Source of the DNA: Mycobacterium parmense
GTDB taxonomy: Bacteria > Actinomycetota > Actinomycetes > Mycobacteriales > Mycobacteriaceae
Direction: 5' to 3'
NCBI RefSeq assembly: GCF_010730575.1
Contig: NZ_AP022614.1
Span: 1,984,001-2,048,000, forward strand
DNA length: 64,000 nucleotides
The notes under the pieces: model-generated
Seen by the model: only the letters and a program-made list of their open reading frames with translations
What the model was told of the DNA's origin: nothing
Database searches by the model: none
Made by a program: the position numbers and the translations under genes
Part shown: positions 29,578 through 39,129 of the stretch, piece by piece
Layout of the letters: the number at the start of each line of letters is the position of its first letter
How positions within the stretch are numbered: the first letter of the stretch is position 1

Positions 29578-29706
29578 CCGGAACCGGAAAAAAGTGTACG
29601 CCAGCGTCTCTTGTGCAGTACTGATCAGTACCGTACCGTCAGAGCGGACGGTCGCACCGGCCCGGCCGATGGCGACCACCGCGCCCGAGCATCGAAAGGC
29701 GAACGG

Positions 29707-30153
29707 GTGAAGGGGCTTCCGATTGCATCCCTGGTGAAGCGAGGGTGGATGGTGTTGGTGGCGGTCCTCGTCGTCGTCACCGCGGGGTTCGCCATCTACC
29801 GACTCCACTCGATCTTCGGTTCCGACAGCAGCGCCTCGGCCAACCACGGCCTGTCCAACGAGATCGTCCCGTTCAACCCCAAACAGGTGGTGCTCGAGGT
29901 GTTCGGCGCGCCGGGCGCGGTGGCCACCATCAACTACCTGGACGTCAACGCCCAGCCGCAGCAGGTGAAGAACGCTCCCCTGCCCTGGTCGTACACGATC
30001 ACCACGACCGAGCCGGCCGTGGTCGGCAACGTCGTGGCGCAGGGCGACGGCAACGTGCTCGGCTGCCGCATCATCGTCAACGGTGAGGTCAAGGACGAAC
30101 GCACCGTCGACAAAGCCGACGCCTACACCTTCTGCCTGGACAAATCCGGATGA
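29707..30153 (+). CDS. MmpS accessory protein
   Basis: MmpS proteins are small periplasmic partners of MmpL transporters, tethered by one helix. The 148-residue product has a short basic start ([13 protein letters not shown]), one TM segment at about 16-34, and a beta-sandwich domain with [36 protein letters not shown] and two Cys (LGCRI, FCLDKSG) likely to form a disulfide. The GTG at 29707 is used: AAAGG stands about 7 bases before, and the protein then has normal MmpS length. Its stop overlaps the mmpL start (ATGA). Confidence 0.93.
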   Translation: MKGLPIASLVKRGWMVLVAVLVVVTAGFAIYRLHSIFGSDSSASANHGLSNEIVPFNPKQVVLEVFGAPGAVATINYLDVNAQPQQVKNAPLPWSYTITTTEPAVVGNVVAQGDGNVLGCRIIVNGEVKDERTVDKADAYTFCLDKSG

Positions 30154-33047
30154 CCGGCCCAGAAGCCCCGCGGCCCTCCGTCCCGCGCGCCATCCGCCGT
30201 CTCTCCTTGCCCATCCTGCTGTTCTGGGTGGCGCTGGCCGCCATCACCAACATCGCCGTGCCGCAGCTGGAAGAAGTCGGAAAGACCCACAACGTGGCGC
30301 TGAACTCACCGGACGCGCCGGCGCTGAAGGCCATCAAGCGCATCGGGCAGGTGTTCGGCGAGTTCGACACCGACAGCTCGGCCATGATCGTGCTGGAAGG
30401 CGACAAGCCGCTGGGCGCCGACGCCCACCGCTACTACGACGCGATGGTCCGCAAGCTCGAACAGGACAAGAAGCACGTCGAGCACGTCCAGGACTTCTGG
30501 GGCGACACCCTGACCGCCGCCGGCTCGCAGAGCAGCGACGGCAAGGCCGCCTACGTCCAGGTATTCCTGACCGGCAACCAGGGCTCGGCGCAGGCCAACG
30601 AATCCGTGGCCGCCATCCGCGACATCGTCGAGCACACCCCCCCGCCGCCCGGCGTCAAGGCCTACGTGACCGGGGCGGCGCCGCTGATCTCCGACCAGTT
30701 CGACGTCGGCAGCAAGGGCACCGCCAAGGTCACCGGGATCACCGTCGGCGTCATCGCGGTGATGTTGCTCTTCGTCTACCGATCCTTGTTCACGATGCTG
30801 CTGGTTCTCATCACGGTGCTCATCGAAATGGCGGCCGCCCGAGGCATCGTCGCTTTCCTCGGCAACGCGGGCGTGATCGGGCTGTCGACCTACGCGACGA
30901 ACCTGCTGACCTTGCTGGTGATCGCCGCCGGAACGGACTACGCGATCTTCGTCGTCGGCCGATATCAGGAAGCGCGCGGCACCGGGGAGAGCAAGGAATC
31001 CGCGTTCTACACCATGTTTCACGGGACGGCCCACATCGTCCTGGGGTCGGGCCTGACCGTCGCCGGCGCGGTGGCCTGCCTGAGCTTCACCCGGCTGCCG
31101 TACTTCCAGAGCCTGGGAATCCCGGCCGCTCTGGGCATCCTCGTCGCGCTGTTCGCCTCGCTGACGCTGGGCCCGGCCATGCTCACCCTGGGCGCCGCCG
31201 TGGGCGTCTTCGAGCCGAAGCGGGCGATGCGAACGCGCGGCTGGCGGCGCATCGGCACGGCGATCGTCCGCTGGCCCGGCGCCGTCCTGGCGGGGGCGTC
31301 CGCGCTGGCCCTCGTCGGCCTGCTGGCATTGCCGGGATACAAGACGAGTTACGACACCCGCCCCTACATGCCCGAGAGCGCGCCCGCCAACGTGGGTTAC
31401 ACCGCCGCGGAACGGCACTTCTCGCGCGCCCGGCTGGAACCCGAGCTGCTGATGGTCGAGACCAACCACGACATGCGCGATCCGGCCGACATGCTGATCC
31501 TCGACCGGGTGGCCAAGGCCGTGTTCCACGTTCCCGGCGTGGCCCAGGTGCAGACCATCACCAGGCCGCTGGGAACCCCGCTCGACCACAGCTCCCTGGC
31601 CTTCGTCGTCAGCAATCAGAGCGCCGGACAGCAGGAGAACCTGACCTATCAACAGGATCGGGCGGACGACCTGCGCAAGCAGGCCGGTGAGCTGGGCAAG
31701 ACCATCGGCATTCTGAAGCAGCAGTACGTGCTGCAGCAGCAGCTCGCCGCCTCCACCCACAGCGAGGCGCAGAACTTCCACGACACGGTCGACACCATCA
31801 AGGACGTGCGTGACAAGATCGCCAACTTCGACGACTTCTTCCGGCCGCTTCGCAGCTACTTCTACTGGGAGAAGCACTGCTACGACATTCCCGTCTGCTT
31901 TGCGATCCGCTCGGTTCTCGACGTGCTCGACAGCGTCGACCAGCTCACCGAGAAGTTCGAAAACCTCACGGCCACACTGGACAAGCTCGACGCGCTGCAG
32001 CCCAAACTCGTGGCGCTGATCCCACCGCAGATCTCCAGCCAGGAGATCAACCGCGAACTGACGATGGCGAGCTATGCCACCCAGTCCGGGATCTACGCGC
32101 AGACTCAGGCCGCGATCGACAACGCGACCGCGCTCGGGCGTGCCTTCGACGCCGCAAAGAACGACGACAGCTTCTACCTGCCCCCCGAGGTCTTCAACAA
32201 CCCCGACTTCAAGCGCGGGCTGAAACTGTTCCTCTCCCCCGACGGCAAGGCCGCCCGGATGATCATCACCCATGAGGGTGACCCCGCCACTCCCGAGGAC
32301 ATCGCGCACATCGAGCCGATCAGGAAGGCCGCGCACGAGGCCCTGAAGGGCACGCCGATGGCGGACGCCGGCATCTACATCGGCGGCACCGCGGCGACCT
32401 ACAAGGACATCCAGGACGGCGCCAAGTACGACCTGCTGATCGTGGGGCTCGCCGCGCTGAGCCTCATCCTGCTGATCATGATGATCATCACGCGCAGCCT
32501 GATCGCCGCGCTGGTCATCGTCGGCACGGTCGCGCTGTCGCTGGGCGCCTCGTTCGGGCTGTCGGTGCTGGTGTGGCAGTACATGTTCGGCATCCAGCTG
32601 TACTGGGTGGTGCTGGCGCTGGCCGTCATCCTGCTGCTGGCGGTCGGATCCGACTACAACCTGCTGCTGATCTCGCGCTTCAAGGAGGAGATCCATGCCG
32701 GCCTGAAGACCGGCATCATCCGCGCCATGGCCGGCTCGGGCTCGGTGGTCACCTCCGCGGGCCTGGTGTTCGCGGTCACCATGTGCGCGTTCGTGTTCAG
32801 CGGTTTCCAGGTCCTCGGTCAGATCGGGACGACGATCGGCCTCGGTCTGCTGTTCGACACGCTCATCGTGAGGTCGTTCATGACGCCTTCTGTCGCAACG
32901 CTTCTCGGGCGCTGGTTCTGGTGGCCGCAGCGCGTGCGCCCACGTCCGGCCAGCCAGATGCTGCGTCCTTACGGGTCGCGCACGGCTGTCCGCCAGTTGC
33001 TGTTGTGGGAGGACGACGACCGCACGGTGATGCCGGCCGCCCGCTGA
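30150..33047 (+). CDS. MmpL family transporter paired with MmpS
   Basis: A complete 965-residue MmpL of the MmpL4/5/6 group. It has two TM bundles with Asp-Tyr proton relays ([11 protein letters not shown] near residue 267, [11 protein letters not shown] near 832), periplasmic domains with a long Gln-rich coiled stretch (about 490-650), and the same [14 protein letters not shown] and [16 protein letters not shown] blocks as the mmpL pair at the left end. It is translationally coupled to mmpS (4-base overlap), so the two form a MmpS-MmpL exporter. MmpS4/L4 and MmpS5/L5 export siderophores and drugs. The substrate here is open, and the TetR upstream suggests an inducible exporter. Confidence 0.95.
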   Translation: MTGPEAPRPSVPRAIRRLSLPILLFWVALAAITNIAVPQLEEVGKTHNVALNSPDAPALKAIKRIGQVFGEFDTDSSAMIVLEGDKPLGADAHRYYDAMVRKLEQDKKHVEHVQDFWGDTLTAAGSQSSDGKAAYVQVFLTGNQGSAQANESVAAIRDIVEHTPPPPGVKAYVTGAAPLISDQFDVGSKGTAKVTGITVGVIAVMLLFVYRSLFTMLLVLITVLIEMAAARGIVAFLGNAGVIGLSTYATNLLTLLVIAAGTDYAIFVVGRYQEARGTGESKESAFYTMFHGTAHIVLGSGLTVAGAVACLSFTRLPYFQSLGIPAALGILVALFASLTLGPAMLTLGAAVGVFEPKRAMRTRGWRRIGTAIVRWPGAVLAGASALALVGLLALPGYKTSYDTRPYMPESAPANVGYTAAERHFSRARLEPELLMVETNHDMRDPADMLILDRVAKAVFHVPGVAQVQTITRPLGTPLDHSSLAFVVSNQSAGQQENLTYQQDRADDLRKQAGELGKTIGILKQQYVLQQQLAASTHSEAQNFHDTVDTIKDVRDKIANFDDFFRPLRSYFYWEKHCYDIPVCFAIRSVLDVLDSVDQLTEKFENLTATLDKLDALQPKLVALIPPQISSQEINRELTMASYATQSGIYAQTQAAIDNATALGRAFDAAKNDDSFYLPPEVFNNPDFKRGLKLFLSPDGKAARMIITHEGDPATPEDIAHIEPIRKAAHEALKGTPMADAGIYIGGTAATYKDIQDGAKYDLLIVGLAALSLILLIMMIITRSLIAALVIVGTVALSLGASFGLSVLVWQYMFGIQLYWVVLALAVILLLAVGSDYNLLLISRFKEEIHAGLKTGIIRAMAGSGSVVTSAGLVFAVTMCAFVFSGFQVLGQIGTTIGLGLLFDTLIVRSFMTPSVATLLGRWFWWPQRVRPRPASQMLRPYGSRTAVRQLLLWEDDDRTVMPAAR

Positions 33048-33049
33048 TT

Positions 33050-33481
33050 TCAGGCGTACCGCTCGACGAACTGCTTGAGCGACTTGTCCACGTCATTCCT
33101 GACGGCGCGGGCCGCGGCCGAGCCGACCGGGCCGAACAACGCGCGCCCGCCCAGTTCCAGGCGCAGGCCCAGCGCCGAGCCCTCGTCCGTCGGGCGCACG
33201 GTGAGCGTGACGGAGTACCTCGTGCCGCCTTTGCCGGAGCCCGACAGCGCGACCTGGCGCGGCGGGTCCCACTTCGTCACGGTCCACGTCACCCGGTTGC
33301 GAAAACCCTTGGCGCGCGCCACCCCCACCACCTGGGTTCCCTCGGCCAGCTCGGCGGGCAGCTCGCTGCGCCAGCCCTCGTGCATCACCAGCCAATCGCC
33401 GAGCTCCGAGAGATCGGAGACGTGCTCCCACATCCGCTGCGGACTCATGGGCACGTCGGCGGTCATGTCAACAGCGGCCAT
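33050..33481 (-). CDS. SRPBCC (START-like) family protein, Rv1546-like
   Basis: 143 residues, the same length as Rv1546. It has a hydrophobic-ligand-binding helix-grip fold: [26 protein letters not shown] at the start, the beta sheet with [20 protein letters not shown], and a long C-terminal helix ([20 protein letters not shown]). Members bind lipids or polyketides or act as cyclases; the function here is unknown. It is convergent with mmpL (2 bases apart) and lies downstream of two SDR genes on the same strand, as in M. tuberculosis. Confidence 0.85.
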   Translation of the reverse strand: MAAVDMTADVPMSPQRMWEHVSDLSELGDWLVMHEGWRSELPAELAEGTQVVGVARAKGFRNRVTWTVTKWDPPRQVALSGSGKGGTRYSVTLTVRPTDEGSALGLRLELGGRALFGPVGSAAARAVRNDVDKSLKQFVERYA

Positions 33482-33531
33482 CGCACGACCCTATCCCGGC
33501 GCGCGGTCACATCCGCCACGCCGGCCGCTGC

Positions 33532-34335
33532 CTAGCTGCTCGGTCCCCCGCGCAGCCGCTGACCGATGCGCAGCGCGGGCAGCAGCAGGCTGCGCGGCGC
33601 GTACCGGCCGCCGGCGCTGACGGCCTTGGGCACCACACCCGGCACGACGCTGCGCCGGCCCGCGAGCATCCCCCCGATCGCGGCCTGGGCCACGTCGGGC
33701 GGCGACACCTGAGCGACCGGGATGCTGAACCGCTCGGCGTTGGCGATCTCGGCCCACTCCGTGGGCACCGGGCCCGGGCACAGCGCCGTCACCGACACCC
33801 CCGTTCCGTGCAACTCCTCGTGGACGGCCTCGGAGAAGGTCTGCACGAAGGCCTTGCTGGCCGAGTACACCGCCATGAACGGGATCGGCTGGAAACCGGC
33901 GATCGACGCGATGTTGAGCACGGCGCCCGCGCCGCGCTCGACCATGCCGGGCAGGGCCGCGTGGGTGAGCTGCATCAGCGCCAGCGCGTTGAGGGTCACC
34001 TGCTCGCTCTCGCGTTCCAGCGGCAGCGTGTGGAACGCACCGCTGGTACCGAACCCGGCACTGTTGCACAGGCCGGCGACGGGCTCGGTGCGCAGCCGGT
34101 CCGCCAGCTTGGCGCGCGCGTCGCCGTCGCTGAGATCCAGCGGCATCACCTCGACCGCGACCGAGTTTTCCCGGCCCACCTCGTTGGCGAGTTCGTCGAG
34201 GCGATCGCGGCGGCGCGCCACCAGCAGCAGCGGGAAGCCGCGGCGGGCCAGCCCGCGGGCCAGTTCGGCGCCGATGCCGGACGAGGCGCCGGTGATGACG
34301 ACGACGGTGTGGGTGCCCGGTTTGGGGAGACTCAT
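33532..34335 (-). CDS. Short-chain dehydrogenase/reductase, Rv1544-like
   Basis: 267 residues, equal to Rv1544. It shows the Rossmann TGASSGIG at about 17-24, NSAGFG, the catalytic Ser in LNIASIAGF and YSASK, and the DltE-like ending of mycobacterial lipid reductases. The likely substrate is a ketoacyl chain (family-based inference). ATG 34335 gives the conserved MSLPKPG beginning. It starts 4 bases after the end of the next upstream gene, so the two SDRs form an operon. In M. tuberculosis Rv1543 and Rv1544 are linked in the same way. Confidence 0.9.
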   Translation of the reverse strand: MSLPKPGTHTVVVITGASSGIGAELARGLARRGFPLLLVARRRDRLDELANEVGRENSVAVEVMPLDLSDGDARAKLADRLRTEPVAGLCNSAGFGTSGAFHTLPLERESEQVTLNALALMQLTHAALPGMVERGAGAVLNIASIAGFQPIPFMAVYSASKAFVQTFSEAVHEELHGTGVSVTALCPGPVPTEWAEIANAERFSIPVAQVSPPDVAQAAIGGMLAGRRSVVPGVVPKAVSAGGRYAPRSLLLPALRIGQRLRGGPSS

Positions 34336-34339
34336 GATG

Positions 34340-35356
34340 TCACCAATGTATCCCGCGGGTGGCGCGCACAAACGTCTCGCTTCGCTTGTCGAATTGGTTT
34401 GTTTCCGAACCGGATTCGTCACCCTTTGCGGCCTCGGAGTCGCTGAACATCGCGAAGGCGCGGTTGCGGACCAGGTCCATCACCGCCGGGTTCACGGCGT
34501 CGGCGACGGCGGCGAACTGCCCGAACGGCGAGCTGGCGCGCCGCGGCCGGTGCACTATCGCGTCGGCGATCACGCCGGCCGCCTGCTCCGGCGTCAGCGC
34601 CGGGAACTTGTCGTAGATGGTGGTCGGGCTGATCATCGGGGTACGCACCAGCGCCATGTGCACGGTGGTGAAGCGGACGTTGTCGTTGACCGTTTCGGCC
34701 TGCAACGCGTCGCAGAGGCTGTCGAGCGCGGCCTTGCTGGCAATGTAGGCGCCGAAACGTGGCGCGCGGGTCTGCACACCGACCGAGGAGACGTTGACGA
34801 TGTGGCCGAAGCCGCGCTCGCGCATGCCCGGGATGAACTTGAGGATGAGCTGCACCGCGCCCAGATAGTTGAGCTGCATGGTGCGCTGATAGTCGTGGAT
34901 GCGGTCGTAGGACAGCTCCAGCGAGCGGCGGATGGACCGCCCGGCGTTGTTGATCAGGACGTCGACGCCACCGAGGTCGTCGAGAACCTGGTCGGCCATC
35001 GCCGCGATGGCGTCCATGTCGGACAGGTCGCACGGGTAGACGTGGGCCGTTCCGCCGTCACCACGGATCTGGTCGGCGACCTTGTCGAGGTTTTCCTTGG
35101 TGCGGGCGACGAGTGCCACCACGGCGCCGGCTTCGGCGATCTTCTTCGCGGCCGCCTCCCCGATGCCCGACGAGCCGCCGGTGATCAGGACGGTCCTGCC
35201 CTCCACGGCGTCCTCGAGCGTGCGGCCCTGCACCGCGTCGAGCAGATTGCGCAGGTAGAACGGCCGGTACCGGCCGGCCGAGTTGGGGGTGTTGATGATG
35301 TGGGAGACCGCGGCGAACGGCTTCTCCACAAGGTTCGTTAGGTCACCGAGGTTCAT
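34340..35356 (-). CDS. Fatty acyl-CoA reductase-like SDR, Rv1543-like
   Basis: 338 residues (Rv1543: 341). An N-terminal extension with PFYLRNLLDAVQGRTLEDAVEGRTVL precedes the SDR core: TGGSSGIG at about 60-67, LINNAGRSIRRS, VNVSSVGVQ and YIASK. Rv1543 is proposed to reduce fatty acyl-CoA to the alcohol during wax ester formation, with NADPH. The ribosome site AGGAG lies about 9 bases before the ATG. It leads the operon with the next SDR. A Crp-like palindrome stands about 90 bases upstream. Confidence 0.9.
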   Translation of the reverse strand: MNLGDLTNLVEKPFAAVSHIINTPNSAGRYRPFYLRNLLDAVQGRTLEDAVEGRTVLITGGSSGIGEAAAKKIAEAGAVVALVARTKENLDKVADQIRGDGGTAHVYPCDLSDMDAIAAMADQVLDDLGGVDVLINNAGRSIRRSLELSYDRIHDYQRTMQLNYLGAVQLILKFIPGMRERGFGHIVNVSSVGVQTRAPRFGAYIASKAALDSLCDALQAETVNDNVRFTTVHMALVRTPMISPTTIYDKFPALTPEQAAGVIADAIVHRPRRASSPFGQFAAVADAVNPAVMDLVRNRAFAMFSDSEAAKGDESGSETNQFDKRSETFVRATRGIHW

Positions 35357-35824
35357 CGGGCGTCGCTCCTGATGATCTTTGCCCCCCGGGGTGGCTGGCC
35401 TGCCCGTTGACCGGACCGCCGCGCGGAGCTGTGGCGGGTGATGTGACGTGCGTCATTAAGCAACCTAGGACATCGATCGCCCGGACCGGTGCAGATTGCG
35501 CGCAGCGCGGCCCACCGCGATTCTCACGGCGCGGCGATCGCCGCCGTCAAGATCGGGCAATCCCGTTGTCACGCAGCGTCACTGGCGCGCCATCACGGAC
35601 TAACTGACGGGCAATGCCGAAATTTTCCAATCGCACTTGAGAAAATTCTGGGACGTTTCCGCACTCCCGAGCCCGTCGCCGTCTACGACAGGATCGGCGG
35701 GGACCGTCACCGAGATCATCGGCCCGATCTCGCCGCTGGCCCCCGACATCGCGCCGGCGGAGCCCACCAAGGTCCGAGCCGGGCCGGGGTCAATACAGCG
35801 CGCCCGGCGTCCTAGCATGCGTAC
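35357..35824. other. Intergenic region between the SDR operon and a methyltransferase
   Basis: About 470 bases separating divergent genes. It should hold both promoters and contains the palindrome at 35442-35457. In M. tuberculosis this place carries glbN and lprI; neither is present here. Open frames inside it look like chance (no ribosome sites, poor codon pattern). Confidence 0.5.
35442..35457. promoter_or_regulatory. Crp-like palindrome upstream of the SDR operon
   Basis: TGTGACGTGCGTCATT matches the mycobacterial Crp pattern TGTGA-N6-TCACA in eight of ten defined bases and contains the perfect inverted repeat TGACG/CGTCA. It lies 86-101 bases before the SDR start codon. Confidence 0.35.
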
Positions 35825-36583
35825 GTGGGTCGCAGTTTCGACGATCTGGTGGCCGAGGCCGACGCGGTCAGCGTAGACGGGTGGGACTTCTCCTGGCTGG
35901 ACGGGCGGGCCACCGAGCAACGGCCGTCGTGGGGCTACCAGCGCCTGCTGAGGGGCCGGCTCGCCGAGGTGTCGGCCGCGCTGGACATCCACACCGGCGG
36001 CGGCGAGGTGCTCGCCGGCGCGGGGCCGTTCCCACCCACCATGGCCGCCATCGAGACCTGGCCGCCGAACGCGGCTTTGGCCACCAGCCGCTTGCATCCG
36101 CTCGGCGTCGTGCTCGTCGCGACCCGCGACGAGCCGCCGCTGCCCTTCGCCGACGACGCCTTCGACCTGGTGACCACGCGTCATCCGGTTTCGGTCTGGT
36201 GGGGCGAGATCCTGCGGGTATTGCGGCCGGGCGGCACGTACCTCGCGCAGCACATCGGCCCCGCGACCATGGGCGAGCTGGTCGAGCACTTCATCGGGCC
36301 GCAGCCGCAGAAGTGGGCCGAGTTCCATCCCGACGCGGTGCGGGCGCAGGCAACCGAAGCGGGCCTGCAGGTGCTGGATCTGCGGATGGAGCGGCTGCGC
36401 GCCGAGTTCTTCGACATCGGCGCCGTCATCTATTTCCTGCGCAAGGTGGTGTGGACGGTGCCCGACTTCACCGTCGACGCCTACCGTGAGCGGCTACGGG
36501 AACTGCACGCACGCATCGAAGCCGACGGGGTGTTCGTCGCCCACGCCGTGCGACTGCTCGTCGAGGCCCGCAAGCCGGACTGA
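35825..36583 (+). CDS. Class I SAM-dependent methyltransferase-like protein
   Basis: 252 residues. The nucleotide-binding part is weak: motif I is replaced by IHTGGGEVLAGAG, but LPFADDAFDLVTTRHP, WWGEILRVLRPGGTYLAQHIG and the C-terminal strand fit a small-molecule methyltransferase. The start is a GTG at 35825 without a good ribosome site. Substrate unknown. It is convergent with the pseudouridine synthase gene, with only one base between their stops. Confidence 0.75.
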   Translation: MGRSFDDLVAEADAVSVDGWDFSWLDGRATEQRPSWGYQRLLRGRLAEVSAALDIHTGGGEVLAGAGPFPPTMAAIETWPPNAALATSRLHPLGVVLVATRDEPPLPFADDAFDLVTTRHPVSVWWGEILRVLRPGGTYLAQHIGPATMGELVEHFIGPQPQKWAEFHPDAVRAQATEAGLQVLDLRMERLRAEFFDIGAVIYFLRKVVWTVPDFTVDAYRERLRELHARIEADGVFVAHAVRLLVEARKPD

Positions 36584-36584
36584 G

Positions 36585-37511
36585 TCAACCCTCGCCGCGC
36601 AACACGTCCAGCGCATGCCGCAGGTCGGCCGGGTAGGGGCTGACGAACTCCACCCGCCGGCCGTCGGCCGGATGTGCGAACGCGAGCGAACGTGCGTGCA
36701 ACCATTGGCGTTCCAGCCCAAGCCTTTTCGCGAGTTTTGGGTCCGCCCCGTAGACGAGGTCGCCGCAGCAGGGGTGGTGCAGCGCGGCGAAATGCACCCG
36801 AATCTGGTGGGTGCGACCGGTTTCCAGGTGAACGTCGAGCAGGCTGGCGGCGATGAACGCCTCGAGGGTGTCGTAGTGGGTGAGGCTGTGCCGGCCGTTC
36901 GTGGTGACCGCGAACTTCCACTCCCCGCCGCGGTGGCGCCCGATGGGAGCGTCGATGGTGCCGCTGGACGGATCCGGATGCCCTTGCACCAGAGCGTGAT
37001 AGCGCTTGTCGACGGTGCGGTGTTTGAATGCGCGCTTGAGCACGGTGTAGGCGTTCTCGGAGAGCGCGACCACCATGACCCCCGACGTGCCGACGTCGAG
37101 GCGGTGCACGATGCCCTGCCGTTCCGGCACACCCGAGGTGGTGATCCGGTATCCGGCGGCGGCCAGGCCGCCCAGCACCGTCGGCCCGGTCCACCCCACC
37201 GAGGCGTGCGCCGCCACGGCGGCGGGCTTGTCGACCACGACGATGTCCTCGTCGGAATACAGGATCGTCATGCCCTCGATGTCGACCGGGGTGTTCTGCG
37301 GCGCCGCGGGCGCCTCCGGCAGGCGCACATACAGCCAGGCGCCGCCGGTCAGGCGGTCGGATTTACCCGCCTGCACGCCGTCCAACTCGACGCCGCCGTC
37401 CTCGGCGAGCGCGGCGGCCGCGCTGCGCGAGAGCCCCAGCAGTCGCGCCAGGCCTGCGTCGACGCGCATACCGGCCAGTCCCTCGGGGACCGGCATCGAC
37501 CGCTCGGTCAC
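36585..37511 (-). CDS. RluD-like pseudouridine synthase, Rv1540-like
   Basis: 308 residues, as in Rv1540. It isomerises uridine in rRNA. An S4-type RNA-binding start ([22 protein letters not shown]) is followed by the catalytic domain with the active Asp in [15 protein letters not shown], then [11 protein letters not shown] and the late [19 protein letters not shown] motif. The GTG start at 37511 overlaps the lspA stop (GTGA), so the two are translationally coupled, an arrangement common in bacteria (lspA-rluD). Confidence 0.93.
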   Translation of the reverse strand: MTERSMPVPEGLAGMRVDAGLARLLGLSRSAAAALAEDGGVELDGVQAGKSDRLTGGAWLYVRLPEAPAAPQNTPVDIEGMTILYSDEDIVVVDKPAAVAAHASVGWTGPTVLGGLAAAGYRITTSGVPERQGIVHRLDVGTSGVMVVALSENAYTVLKRAFKHRTVDKRYHALVQGHPDPSSGTIDAPIGRHRGGEWKFAVTTNGRHSLTHYDTLEAFIAASLLDVHLETGRTHQIRVHFAALHHPCCGDLVYGADPKLAKRLGLERQWLHARSLAFAHPADGRRVEFVSPYPADLRHALDVLRGEG

Positions 37512-38122
37512 CGCTGGTCGGCCTTGCGCCGGCCGATCGAGTCGAAGTCGTAGCCGAATATCGACAGCACGACGAGCAGGATGGCGCCGCCGACCACCGC
37601 CGGATCGGCGACGTTGAACACCGGCCACCAGCCCACCGACAGGAAGTCGACGACATGTCCGCGCAGCGGTCCGGGTGCCCGGAAGAAGCGGTCGACCAGG
37701 TTGCCCGTGGCGCCGCCGAGGATCATTCCCAGGCCCACCGCCCACCACGGCGACACCAGCCGGCGTCCCATCCAGAAGATCCCGGCGACCACGCCGGTCG
37801 CGATCAGGGTCAACAGCCAGGTGTATCCCGTCGCCATCGAGAACGCGGCCCCCGAGTTACGCACCAGCGTCCACGTCACGGTGTCCCCGACGATGGACAC
37901 CGGCTGGCCCGGCGGCAGCAGGCGCACGGCCAGCACCTTGGTGACGATGTCCAGGGTCAGCACGACCGCCGCGACGGACAGCAGCAGGCGCAGCCGTCGG
38001 GGCGGACTCTGCGCGGGCACGGCAGCCGCAGCGTCGGCCGCGCCGTCGTCCTCCCGGCCGGCGTCGTCAGCCGCCTCGGCTGACGTCACCGGCTCGGTCG
38101 ATCCTGTTGGTTCCTCGGGCAC
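37508..38122 (-). CDS. lspA: Lipoprotein signal peptidase (signal peptidase II)
   Basis: LspA removes signal peptides from lipid-modified prolipoproteins at the inner membrane. It has 204 residues with four TM segments. The catalytic Asp pair lies in [12 protein letters not shown] and [12 protein letters not shown]; the conserved [10 protein letters not shown] is present. A charged, Ala-rich cytoplasmic N-terminus of about 40 residues is typical of mycobacteria (M. tuberculosis LspA: 202). The start is a GTG at 38122 with GGAG upstream. First gene of the lspA-rlu pair; divergent from ansA. Confidence 0.96.
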   Translation of the reverse strand: MPEEPTGSTEPVTSAEAADDAGREDDGAADAAAAVPAQSPPRRLRLLLSVAAVVLTLDIVTKVLAVRLLPPGQPVSIVGDTVTWTLVRNSGAAFSMATGYTWLLTLIATGVVAGIFWMGRRLVSPWWAVGLGMILGGATGNLVDRFFRAPGPLRGHVVDFLSVGWWPVFNVADPAVVGGAILLVVLSIFGYDFDSIGRRKADQR

Positions 38123-38193
38123 TGTCTCATCATCTCCTAATGCGGCCGCAGGCTCAGCCGATGTTCGCCGGCGGCGTGCGCGATGATTCCACT

Positions 38194-39129
38194 ATGGCCC
38201 GCGTCACCGTCATCGCGACCGGAGGCACGATATCCACCGGTACGGACGCGCACGGGGTACACCGGCCCGCCTACAGCGGTGCGGACCTGGCCTCGGGCAT
38301 CGACGGCTTCGACCTCGACGTTGTCGACCTGCTCGCCGTCGACAGCTCGCAGCTGACGCTGCTCGATTGGGATCGGATTCGCGCGGCGGTGCAGGCCGCG
38401 GTCGCCGACGGCGCCGACGGCGTGGTGATCACCCACGGGACCGACACCATGGAAGAGACCGCCCTGTGGCTCGACCTGGTCTACGGCGGGTCGCCACCCG
38501 TGGTGCTGACCGGCGCGATGCGCAGCGCCGACGCCCCCGACGCGGACGGCCCGGCGAACCTGCGGGATGCGCTGGCGGTGGCGGCCGCCCCGGCGGCCCG
38601 CGGCGGCGGCGCGCTGGTGTGCTTCGCCGGGCGGGTGCTGCAGCCGCTGGGCATGAGCAAGGTGGCGACCGCGGACCTCGGCGGGTTCACCGGCGAACTG
38701 CTCGGCACGGTCGACGGCCAGGTGTCGCTGTCCGGCGCGAAAACGCGGACCTACCTGGGCGAACTCAGCGCCGCCGCGGCACCGCGGGTCGACATCGTCG
38801 CGGCATACCTCGGCAGCGACGGGGTGGCGCTGGACGCCTGTGTGGCGGCCGGCGCGCGCGGCGTGGTCCTCGAGGCGCTGGGGTCGGGCAATGCGGGCGC
38901 CGCGGTGGTCGACGCGGTGCGCCGGCACTGCCGCGACGGGGTGGCCGTCGCGGTGTCGACCCGCGTCCCCGGCGGGCGCGTACGCGCGAGCTACGGTCCG
39001 GGACACGACATGGCGGCCGCCGGCGCGGTGATGGTGCCGAGGCTGCGGCCGCCTCAGGCCCGGCTGCTGGTAATGGCCGCGCTGGCCGCCGGGCTACCCG
39101 TCGCCGACGTCATCGGCCGGTGGGGCTGA
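38194..39129 (+). CDS. ansA: L-asparaginase
   Basis: AnsA hydrolyses asparagine to aspartate and ammonia; in M. tuberculosis it supports nitrogen uptake and acid resistance. The 311 residues show both catalytic Thr blocks, IATGGTIST at 7-15 and HGTDTMEET near 83-91, then [16 protein letters not shown]. The ATG at 38194 starts at the conserved [10 protein letters not shown]; there is no evident Shine-Dalgarno, so the mRNA may be leaderless. The last 36 bases overlap the convergent dinB. Confidence 0.95.
   Translation: MARVTVIATGGTISTGTDAHGVHRPAYSGADLASGIDGFDLDVVDLLAVDSSQLTLLDWDRIRAAVQAAVADGADGVVITHGTDTMEETALWLDLVYGGSPPVVLTGAMRSADAPDADGPANLRDALAVAAAPAARGGGALVCFAGRVLQPLGMSKVATADLGGFTGELLGTVDGQVSLSGAKTRTYLGELSAAAAPRVDIVAAYLGSDGVALDACVAAGARGVVLEALGSGNAGAAVVDAVRRHCRDGVAVAVSTRVPGGRVRASYGPGHDMAAAGAVMVPRLRPPQARLLVMAALAAGLPVADVIGRWG

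Noticed and set aside
30306..32696. 796-codon open frame opposite mmpL
   Set aside because: Antisense shadow produced by GC-rich third positions; no ribosome site or domain.
35489..35815. 108-codon frame in the gap before the methyltransferase
   Set aside because: His/Arg-rich shadow-like composition without a start signal.
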